Source of the DNA: an uncultured Gammaproteobacteria bacterium
GTDB taxonomy: Bacteria; Pseudomonadota; Gammaproteobacteria; SZUA-140
Direction: 5' to 3'
Assembly: GCA_945788675.1 (NCBI GenBank)
Contig: CALZMY010000144.1
Location: 1-28,307, forward strand
Length of the DNA stretch: 28,307 nucleotides
Below, piece by piece: positions 22,715 through 28,307 of the stretch (position 1 is the stretch's first letter; every line of letters starts with the position of its first letter). The notes under the pieces are model-generated. The model was given only the letters and a program-made list of their open reading frames with translations. It was not told where the DNA came from and did not search any database. The translations under genes were made by a program, and so were the position numbers.

Positions 22715-23085
22715 CTCAGTTGTTTGCAATCGCCGCAGGTGGTGCGGTAGGAGCTGTGCTGCGTTACGGCATGTCCAGTGGCATTACACAATGGCTGGGG
22801 CGCGGTTTTCCCTTTGGCACGCTGGCGGTCAATGTGCTCGGCTCACTGTTGATGGGGCTGTTGTATGTACTGCTGATTGATCGTATGAATTTGAGTCCTG
22901 AATGGCGCGCCGCGTTATTGATTGGCCTGCTCGGTGCCTTTACCACCTTCTCAACCTTTTCGATGGAGACGCTGAACCTGATAGAACAGGGCGCAATGAT
23001 AAAGGCCGGACTGAATATTTTGTTGAGTGTTGTATTATGTCTGGGCGCAACCTGGATTGGCGTATTGGCTGGGAGACAGTTATGA
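22711..23085 (+). CDS. crcB: Fluoride ion channel CrcB (Fluc)
   Basis: CrcB/Fluc channels export fluoride. The 124-residue protein has four hydrophobic helices. The diagnostic segments are GGAVGAVLRYG in helix 1, GTLAVNVLGSLLMG in helix 2 (with the pore Asn) and GAFTTFSTFSMET in helix 3, which carries the Phe box and central sodium site. The start is a TTG that overlaps the rarA stop; a second TTG three codons later is possible. A single small gene implies a dual-topology homodimer. There is no room for a fluoride riboswitch immediately upstream, so expression probably depends on the ftsK-rarA transcript. The next gene overlaps by 4 bases. Confidence 0.95.
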   Translation: MTQLFAIAAGGAVGAVLRYGMSSGITQWLGRGFPFGTLAVNVLGSLLMGLLYVLLIDRMNLSPEWRAALLIGLLGAFTTFSTFSMETLNLIEQGAMIKAGLNILLSVVLCLGATWIGVLAGRQL

Positions 23086-23405
23086 AACAGATGACGGTAA
23101 CGGTGGTGCGGGTCTATTTGACCGAGGCCGAAGGTAAGCTCGATCCATTGATCAAACGTCTGCATGACTGGGAAAAGGTGCGCGGTGTCACGGTGTTTCG
23201 CGGCATCTCAGGCTTTGGCCAGTCGGGTAAGATTCACTCATCGAGCCTGCTGGCGATGTCACTGGATCTGCCGGTGATAGTGGAGTTCTTTGATGAACCC
23301 GATAAGGTCGCGTCAATTCTTGAGCACCTCGAAGAGATGATCGTCCCTGGTCATATTGTCAGTTGGAATGCCAATTTGATGGTCGACGAGCAGGGTAAAG
23401 GGTAA
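23082..23405 (+). CDS. DUF190 family protein, CrcB-associated
   Basis: This 107-residue protein belongs to DUF190, a PII-like ferredoxin-fold family that is commonly next to crcB. MTVTVVRVYLTEAEG, KVRGVTVFRGISGFG and LPVIVEFFDEPDKV match the family pattern. The ATG overlaps the crcB stop (ATGA), and GGGAGA precedes it, so translation should be coupled at a fixed ratio. A sensory or regulatory partner role for the fluoride channel is an inference from adjacency and from the PII-like fold; no ligand is known to me. There is no signal peptide. A longer reading frame starting inside crcB is not supported. Confidence 0.9.
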   Translation: MKQMTVTVVRVYLTEAEGKLDPLIKRLHDWEKVRGVTVFRGISGFGQSGKIHSSSLLAMSLDLPVIVEFFDEPDKVASILEHLEEMIVPGHIVSWNANLMVDEQGKG

Positions 23406-23433
23406 AGATGCAAGGGAAAAGAGAAAAAGAAAA

Positions 23434-24708
23434 ATGATAGACTCACAATTAATACGTAATGACCTGGATAACGTTGCAGCGCAATTGAAGAAGCGCGGCT
23501 TTATTCTCGATACCGCTCAGCTAGTTGAGCTGGAAGCGCAACGTAAGGCGGTACAGGTCGAGACGCAGGCATTGCAGGCGGAACGTAATACACATTCGAA
23601 GTCTATTGGTAAGGCGAAGGGGGCTGGTGAGGATATCGCACCACTGCTAGCCGAGGTCGATGCGCTGGGTGGAAAACTGAAAGAGGCAGAGGTCAAGCTT
23701 GCTGAAATTCAGTTGGAACTGAATGAGATTCTGTCGGGTGTGCCAAATATCCCGCATGTCGATGTCCCACCCGGTAGCGATGAAGAGGACAATGTCGAGG
23801 TCCGTCGCTGGGGTGAGCCCATCGCGTTTGATTTTGAACCAAAGGATCATATTGATCTCGGTGCAAAGTCGGGCGGTATGGATTTTGAAACAGCCACTAA
23901 ACTGACCGGTGCGCGTTTTGCGGTGATGTCGGGCGGGATCGCACGACTGCACAGGGCGTTGACGCAGTTTATGCTTGATCTGCACACATCAGAGCACGGC
24001 TACACCGAGACCTATGTGCCCTACATGGTCAACAGCGACAGCCTCTACGGCACCGGCAACTTGCCGAAATTTGCCGCAGACCTCTTCAGGCTTAATGGTG
24101 AACAGGAGTACTACTTGATCCCGACCGCTGAGGTACCGGTGACCAACATTGTGCGCGATGTGATCGTCGATGCCGACTATATGCCGCGCCGTTTCGTTGC
24201 GCACACCCCCTGTTTTAGAAGTGAGGCGGGTTCGTATGGTCGAGATACCCGCGGCTTGATTCGCCAGCATCAGTTCGAGAAGGTGGAACTGGTGCAGATA
24301 GTGAAGCCGGATGAGTCAGAGGCGGCACACGAAGCATTGACCGGCCATGCAGAGCAGGTGTTGCAGCGACTGGGACTCCCTTACCGCGTAATGATCCTCT
24401 GTGCCGGCGATATGGGTTTCTCGGCTACCAAAACCTACGACCTTGAAGTGTGGCTGCCGGGACAGCAGAAGTATCGCGAGATCTCATCGTGCAGTAACTT
24501 CGGTGCCTTCCAGGCGCGTCGTATGCAGGCACGTTGGCGTAACGCTGAAACGAAGAAGCCTGAGCTGGTTCACACATTGAACGGCTCAGGGCTGGCGGTA
24601 GGCCGCACCCTGGTAGCAGTGATGGAAAACTATCAGGATGCCGATGGGCGGGTTCATATCCCCGAGGCGTTACACCCATACATGGGTGGCGTGACGGTGA
24701 TCGAGTAA
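23434..24708 (+). CDS. serS: Seryl-tRNA synthetase
   Basis: SerS is a class II synthetase that charges tRNA-Ser and also selenocysteine tRNA. An N-terminal antiparallel coiled coil (about 28-100) grips the long variable arm of tRNA-Ser. The catalytic core includes TAEVPVTN, motif 2 with FRSEAGSYGRDTRGL and QHQFEKVE, and motif 3 with NGSGLAVGRTLVAVMENYQ. The length, 424, is normal (E. coli 430). The region before the ATG is A/G-rich with GAGAAAAAG rather than a tight Shine-Dalgarno. It lies 28 bases after the DUF190 gene. A palindrome follows the stop. Confidence 0.98.
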   Translation: MIDSQLIRNDLDNVAAQLKKRGFILDTAQLVELEAQRKAVQVETQALQAERNTHSKSIGKAKGAGEDIAPLLAEVDALGGKLKEAEVKLAEIQLELNEILSGVPNIPHVDVPPGSDEEDNVEVRRWGEPIAFDFEPKDHIDLGAKSGGMDFETATKLTGARFAVMSGGIARLHRALTQFMLDLHTSEHGYTETYVPYMVNSDSLYGTGNLPKFAADLFRLNGEQEYYLIPTAEVPVTNIVRDVIVDADYMPRRFVAHTPCFRSEAGSYGRDTRGLIRQHQFEKVELVQIVKPDESEAAHEALTGHAEQVLQRLGLPYRVMILCAGDMGFSATKTYDLEVWLPGQQKYREISSCSNFGAFQARRMQARWRNAETKKPELVHTLNGSGLAVGRTLVAVMENYQDADGRVHIPEALHPYMGGVTVIE

Positions 24709-24722
24709 ACGTTCTCAATGTA

Positions 24723-24744
24723 GGGTGGGCACAAGTGCCCACCC
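24723..24744. repeat. REP-like perfect inverted repeat between serS and cysG
   Basis: GGGTGGGCAC and GTGCCCACCC are perfect 10-bp arms around AA, starting 14 bases after the serS stop. No T run follows. I recall similar GGGTGGGCA/TGCCCACCC palindromes scattered between genes in other proteobacteria, but cannot check this here. Only one copy is seen in this window. Confidence 0.65.
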
Positions 24745-24831
24745 GGCGTTGTGCAGCAACACAATATGTTTTTAATATGTGTTTAACGGTGTGCCATAAG
24801 GTACTCCTATCCATTATTTACAGGCCAGGCG

Positions 24832-26244
24832 ATGGACTACTTCCCAATTTTTCTTGATATCAAAAAACGCGCGGTATTGATCGTCGGCGGTGGTGAGATC
24901 GCGGCACGCAAGGTGGCGTTGCTCAAACGTGCCCGGCCACAGATCACCATCGTGGCACCAAAGCTGAGTGATGGTCTGGCAGAATTGCTGGCGCAGGGCG
25001 AGATTGCCCACCGTGCGGGTGAATTCAATGATGATGACCTCAATGGTTGTGCCCTGGTGGTTGCCGCGACCGATGATGCAGTGGTCAATCGTGCGGTCTA
25101 TGATGCCGCTGAAAAAAGAAATCTCCCGGTCAATGTTGTCGATTGCCCGGAACTCTGCCGCTTTATCTTTCCATCGATTGTTGATCGTACCCCGGTGACG
25201 GTCGCGGTCTCGACCAGTGGTACGTCACCGGTGCTGGCGCGTCTACTGCGCGCTCATCTGGAGACGATGATCCCGGCAAATTACGGACGGCTTGCCAATC
25301 TGTTAGCCGGCTTTCGAGATAAGGTTAAGAGCCGTTTTCCCGACATCTCTGGGCGCCGCCATTTTTGGGAGCGTATCCTGCAGGGGGCTGCGACCGAGAT
25401 GGTCTTCTCCGGGCGTGAACAGGATGCAACGCAGTTGATTGAGGCAGCGCTCGATAGTGATGATACTGGTGGCAAAATGACGGGCGCAGAAAAAACAGGC
25501 GAGGTTGCACTGGTCGGCGCAGGCCCCGGTGACCCAGATCTGTTGACCTTCCGTGCACTGCGCCTGATGCAGCAGGCCGATGTAGTGTTGTATGACCGAC
25601 TGGTCTCCAAAGAGGTGCTCGATCTGGTGCGGCGCGAGGCGGATCAGATCTATGTCGGTAAAAAACGATCGTTTCATGCGGTGCGTCAGGAAGAGATCAA
25701 CCAGACGCTGGCCGATCTCGCGCAGCAGGGCAAGCGTGTGGTGCGCCTCAAGGGCGGCGACCCCTTTATCTTTGGTCGTGGCGGTGAAGAGATTGCGACA
25801 TTAGCGGAGCAGGGGATACCGTTCCAGGTGGTGCCGGGCATTACCGCCGCCAGCGGTTGTGCCAGTTATGCGGGTATTCCGCTCACCCATCGCGACTATG
25901 CGCAGTCGGTGCGCTTTGTCACCGGTCAATTGAAAGATGGCACGATCGATCTCGACTGGAACATCCTCGCGCAGCCGCAGCAGACCATCGTTATTTACAT
26001 GGGGTTGCAGGGGTTGCCGGAAATCTGCGAACAGTTGATTAAGCACGGTGCATCGTCATCACTGCCCGTAGCGTTAATACAGCAGGGCACCACCGTTCAT
26101 CAACAGGTGATCACCGCTACGCTTACGACGTTACCAAAGGTGGTTGCCGCACAGGAGGTGCATGCGCCGACGTTGTTGATTGTTGGTGAAGTGGTCTCCC
26201 TGCATGATCAGCTAGCGTGGTTTAAACCGATAAAAGAGGTTTAA
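24832..26244 (+). CDS. cysG: Siroheme synthase CysG (trifunctional)
   Basis: CysG makes siroheme, the cofactor of sulfite and nitrite reductases, from uroporphyrinogen III. The N-terminal half is the NAD-dependent dehydrogenase/ferrochelatase: the Rossmann motif VLIVGGGEIAARKVALL starts at 15, catalytic D104 is in NVVDCPELC, and STSGTSPVLARLLR starts at 127. From residue 224 comes the SAM-dependent uroporphyrinogen III methyltransferase, with VGAGPGDPDLLTFRAL, DRLVS and RLKGGDPFIFGRGGEE near 305. The fused length (470) matches E. coli (457) with a slightly longer linker. It has AGGCCAGGCG before its ATG. The serS-cysG pairing is common in gammaproteobacteria, while the palindrome and 123-base gap before it may allow separate expression. 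Confidence 0.97.
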   Translation: MDYFPIFLDIKKRAVLIVGGGEIAARKVALLKRARPQITIVAPKLSDGLAELLAQGEIAHRAGEFNDDDLNGCALVVAATDDAVVNRAVYDAAEKRNLPVNVVDCPELCRFIFPSIVDRTPVTVAVSTSGTSPVLARLLRAHLETMIPANYGRLANLLAGFRDKVKSRFPDISGRRHFWERILQGAATEMVFSGREQDATQLIEAALDSDDTGGKMTGAEKTGEVALVGAGPGDPDLLTFRALRLMQQADVVLYDRLVSKEVLDLVRREADQIYVGKKRSFHAVRQEEINQTLADLAQQGKRVVRLKGGDPFIFGRGGEEIATLAEQGIPFQVVPGITAASGCASYAGIPLTHRDYAQSVRFVTGQLKDGTIDLDWNILAQPQQTIVIYMGLQGLPEICEQLIKHGASSSLPVALIQQGTTVHQQVITATLTTLPKVVAAQEVHAPTLLIVGEVVSLHDQLAWFKPIKEV

Positions 26245-26293
26245 TCAGCGGTTCCTTAAGCTCAGGAGAAACCAGCCGCTCTCTTGTGTCGGT

Positions 26294-26339
26294 ATGTGAA
26301 TATTTACATTGAACCCAGTGGGTCAGTTAGCCACAATGT
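26294..26339. promoter_or_regulatory. Cluster of small palindromes upstream of the SPFH gene
   Basis: ATGTGAATATTTACAT at 26294-26309 is nearly palindromic. It overlaps a nested set made of ACATTG (26306-26311) and CAATGT (26334-26339) around ACCCAGTGGGT (26313-26323). These lie 57-100 bases before the qmcA start in a 151-base gap. They may form an operator or an RNA hairpin; no clear promoter hexamers were found. Confidence 0.3.
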
Positions 26340-26395
26340 GATGCAATTACAAAGATATTCAACCACAACAGTCAATCATTTTTGAGGAGAGTTAC

Positions 26396-27373
26396 ATGGA
26401 ACAATTTGCGGAGGAGGGACTTGGTCTGCTGTTTAGTTTCTGGACCGGGCTGGCGATCGTCATTATCGTCTTACTCAAGACATCGATTAAATTTGTACCG
26501 CAAAATAGCGCTTATGTGATTGAGCGTTTTGGTAAGTACAATAAAACATTGATTGCTGGACTGAACTGGATCATCCCGTTTATCGATAAAATTGCATACA
26601 TTCGTACGCTTAAGGAGCAGGCGATCGATGTTCCCAGTCAGGCGGCAATTACCAAAGATAATATCGGGCTGACAGTCGATGGCGTTTTATACCTCAAGGT
26701 GATCGATCCTTATAAGGCGAGTTATGGGGTGGAATTTTATGCCTTTGCCGTGACCCAGCTGGCGCAGACCACGATGCGTTCCGAGATCGGTAAGATGGAT
26801 CTTGATAAAACCTTTGAAGAACGAGATATGCTCAACATTGCAATCGTTAATGCGATCAATGAAGCGGCGGGTCCCTGGGGTGTACAGGTGCTACGTTATG
26901 AAATTAAGGATATTGAGCCACCTCGCAGCGTGCTGGAAGCGATGGAACGACAGATGAAGGCGGAGCGTGATAAACGTGCGACGATTCTGGAGTCTGAAGG
27001 TGAACGTCAGTCTGCCATCAATGTGGCAGAAGGTGAAAAGCAGGCCAAGGTGTTGACCGCAGAGGCCGATAGAATGGAGCAGATTCTGAACGCGCAGGGT
27101 GAGGCCAAAGCGATTGAGCTGGTGGCGGAGGCGAAGGCGAGTGCGCTACGTGTTATCGGTGAGGTGGCAGACAGTCCACAGGGGCAGAAAGCGGTGCAGC
27201 TTGATCTGGCGACATTGGCGATCGAGGCAAAACAGGCGATTGCTAAAGAGTCTACCGTGGTATTGATGGATGGTAAATCGAGCGAGGCTGGATCTAGTGT
27301 TGCAGAGGCGGTGGCGATTGTCAGTGCGATGAATCAAAGCGATGCATTTTCGACTGAAAAAAGAGCTGACTGA
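26396..27373 (+). CDS. qmcA: SPFH/stomatin-family membrane protein, QmcA-like paraslipin
   Basis: This protein belongs to the SPFH family, which form large membrane-associated rings. One N-terminal membrane segment lies at about 13-30. The SPFH core (about 35-190) reads VPQNSAYVIERFGKY, TKDNIGLTVDGVLYLKV and MRSEIGKMDLDKTFEERD, then a long Glu/Ala/Lys-rich helix (about 190-260) with repeats of AEGEKQAKV and EAKA. The length is 325 against 305 for E. coli QmcA. It has GAGGAGAG 6 bases before the ATG. The NfeD-type partner follows after 2 bases, which matches the conserved qmcA-ybbJ pairing and suggests joint action in membrane protein quality control. The closest role is only inferred from E. 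coli. Confidence 0.94.
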   Translation: MEQFAEEGLGLLFSFWTGLAIVIIVLLKTSIKFVPQNSAYVIERFGKYNKTLIAGLNWIIPFIDKIAYIRTLKEQAIDVPSQAAITKDNIGLTVDGVLYLKVIDPYKASYGVEFYAFAVTQLAQTTMRSEIGKMDLDKTFEERDMLNIAIVNAINEAAGPWGVQVLRYEIKDIEPPRSVLEAMERQMKAERDKRATILESEGERQSAINVAEGEKQAKVLTAEADRMEQILNAQGEAKAIELVAEAKASALRVIGEVADSPQGQKAVQLDLATLAIEAKQAIAKESTVVLMDGKSSEAGSSVAEAVAIVSAMNQSDAFSTEKRAD

Positions 27374-27375
27374 TT

Positions 27376-27855
27376 ATGATCGAGTTCTTTAATAATAATA
27401 TTTATAGCTTCTGGTTTGCGGTCGGCTTTCTTTTGTTGATTATCGAAGCGCTGGCGCTTGGCTTTTCCACCGGGTTTGTACTGTTTCTTGGCCTGGCTGC
27501 GTTGATGACCGGTGGGGCGATCTGGTTTGGGCTGGTACCCGCGACATGGCTCGCCAGTATTGCCACCTTTGCAGTATGTTCAGTGCTGATTTCAGTGCTG
27601 TTGTGGAAGCCGTTGAAACGTATCCAGCACAATAGCAAGGTGCCTGAAAAAGATAATACCAGTGATCTTGTTGGCATGAAGTTCAGGCTTGATGCCGATA
27701 TCTCGACCACCGCGCCGGGGACTACACGTTATTCCGGTATCGAGTGGAAGGTGGAGATAGATTTTAATTCAGAGGTTAAAGAGATCAGTGCCGGGACGAT
27801 CGTGGTAGTGGTGTCGGTGGATGCCGGAAAGTTTCGCGTGGTTGCTGCTGGTTGA
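27376..27855 (+). CDS. NfeD-family membrane protein (short form), partner of the SPFH protein
   Basis: The 159-residue product has three hydrophobic segments (about 12-29, 33-52 and 56-76) followed by a soluble OB-fold domain of about 75 residues with LVGMKFRLDADIS, RYSGIEWKVEIDF and AGTIVVVVSVDAGKFRV. This is the short NfeD1b type (E. coli YbbJ), which lacks the ClpP-like protease domain of long NfeD. Such proteins are almost always encoded next to a stomatin-like gene and are thought to assist its assembly or turnover. The start lies 2 bases after the qmcA stop, so the two are an operon and probably translationally coupled. Confidence 0.93.
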   Translation: MIEFFNNNIYSFWFAVGFLLLIIEALALGFSTGFVLFLGLAALMTGGAIWFGLVPATWLASIATFAVCSVLISVLLWKPLKRIQHNSKVPEKDNTSDLVGMKFRLDADISTTAPGTTRYSGIEWKVEIDFNSEVKEISAGTIVVVVSVDAGKFRVVAAG

Positions 27856-27916
27856 TGTGCGTGATTGTGTCGAGTGACAGTCTTAAGGAATTATGATTAA
27901 AGGGAGTGCCATACGC

Positions 27917-28307
27917 ATGTTGCCTCGATTGTCTGTATTTCTGTTGATCTTTTTTGCACCCGCCTATCTATTCTTTGCCGCAGCCTCGGAGTCGGTAACC
28001 GCGACCACTCAAGCGCAATTGCCGATGAATAATGAACGTCTGCACGGTTTGATTATGCGTCTGGACGAAAAGGCTGAGGGGCGTACTGGTTTTTGGCAGT
28101 TTAAGATCGAGGGCCGAGAGGTGATGGTGATCACCGATGAAAAGGCTAATCGTATGCGGATTATTGTGCCGATTGAGCGGCTCGACAAGCTCAGTGAAGC
28201 GCAGATGAAACGGATGTTGCAGGCAAATTTCGATAGCGCGCTGGATGCTCGTTATGCGATTGCAAAAGAGGTGCTGTGGAGTGCCTATATTCACCCCTTG
28301 TCATCAT
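27917..28307 (+). CDS. Hypothetical exported protein (cut by right window edge)
   Basis: The frame is open to the right edge, so the C-terminus is missing. MLPRLSVFLLIFFAPAYLFFAAASES looks like a signal peptide or N-terminal anchor in which the hydrophobic core spans about residues 5-22. The mature part reads EGRTGFWQFKIEGREVMVITDEKANRMRIIVPIERL, then NFDSALDARYAIAKEVLWSAYIHPL. This resembles a small family of exported proteins of unknown function in gammaproteobacteria, with a possible distant likeness to the CesT/YbjN chaperone fold; I am not sure of that. I start at 27917, preceded by GGGAG; an in-frame ATG at 27893, with AAGGA too close, is possible. It follows nfeD by 61 bases. Confidence 0.8.
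   Translation, partial: MLPRLSVFLLIFFAPAYLFFAAASESVTATTQAQLPMNNERLHGLIMRLDEKAEGRTGFWQFKIEGREVMVITDEKANRMRIIVPIERLDKLSEAQMKRMLQANFDSALDARYAIAKEVLWSAYIHPLSS

Noticed and set aside
22600..22720. Fluoride riboswitch before crcB
   Set aside because: The region is rarA coding sequence and crcB overlaps its stop; no independent leader exists.
22902..23081. 60-codon N-terminal extension of the DUF190 gene inside crcB
   Set aside because: The extension is out of frame with crcB and nonconserved; the ATGA overlap start at 23082 has a good ribosome binding site and fits the family length.
27968..28294. 108-residue open frame on the minus strand at the right end
   Set aside because: It lies opposite an in-frame exported protein with a signal peptide and ribosome binding site, has no ribosome binding site of its own that I can see, and its composition (His/Leu/Thr-rich) is typical of an antisense frame.

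Overview
This window is ordinary chromosome from a gammaproteobacterium outside the Enterobacterales. No phage, insertion sequence, CRISPR array, tRNA or rRNA is visible. The evidence is gene order and protein identity: nnr-tsaE-amidase-mutL, mnmA-hflD-purB, cspD/clpS-clpA-infA-aat, and ftsK-lolA-rarA-crcB-serS-cysG are all gammaproteobacterial neighbourhoods. MutL keeps the metal-dependent endonuclease motif that E. coli MutL has lost, which points to a lineage that does not use MutH. I cannot name the genus.

Layout. Bases 1-5680 run mostly rightward: the end of the NAD(P)HX repair enzyme, tsaE, a LysM-bearing cell-wall amidase and mutL, with a stand-alone response regulator inserted on the opposite strand between the amidase and mutL. 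The usual miaA-hfq pair does not follow mutL. Bases 5956-10176 are leftward: purB, hflD, mnmA, rluE and cspD. At 10177-10499 lies a divergent control region, followed by rightward clpS-clpA. Leftward infA, aat, an uncharacterised COG3146 acyltransferase-like gene, a small PilZ gene and trxB fill 13195-16988. From 17224 to the right end everything is rightward: ald, ftsK, lolA, rarA, crcB with its DUF190 partner, serS, cysG, a QmcA-type SPFH protein with its NfeD partner, and the start of an exported protein cut by the window edge.

The genes cover translation and tRNA modification (tsaE, mnmA, rluE, infA, serS), proteolysis by ClpAP and the N-degron pathway (clpS, clpA, aat), repair and chromosome handling (mutL, rarA, ftsK), envelope work (amidase, lolA, qmcA/nfeD), redox and cofactor metabolism (nnr, trxB, cysG, ald) and purine synthesis (purB). 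aat supplies N-degrons that ClpS delivers to ClpA, and all three lie in one 3.9-kb stretch.

The most interesting signal is non-coding, in the 275-base gap between mutL and purB. On the minus strand there is a perfect CRP-type site (TGTGA-N6-TCACA), a -10 box at class II spacing, a nested 5' hairpin with a C-rich loop, an unpaired stretch, and a Rho-independent terminator with seven Us whose loop also carries UUCCCC. I read this as a probable CRP/Vfr-activated small RNA of about 110 nt. Other points are a nearly leaderless clpS promoter, a large hairpin between clpA and infA, and a REP-like palindrome between serS and cysG.
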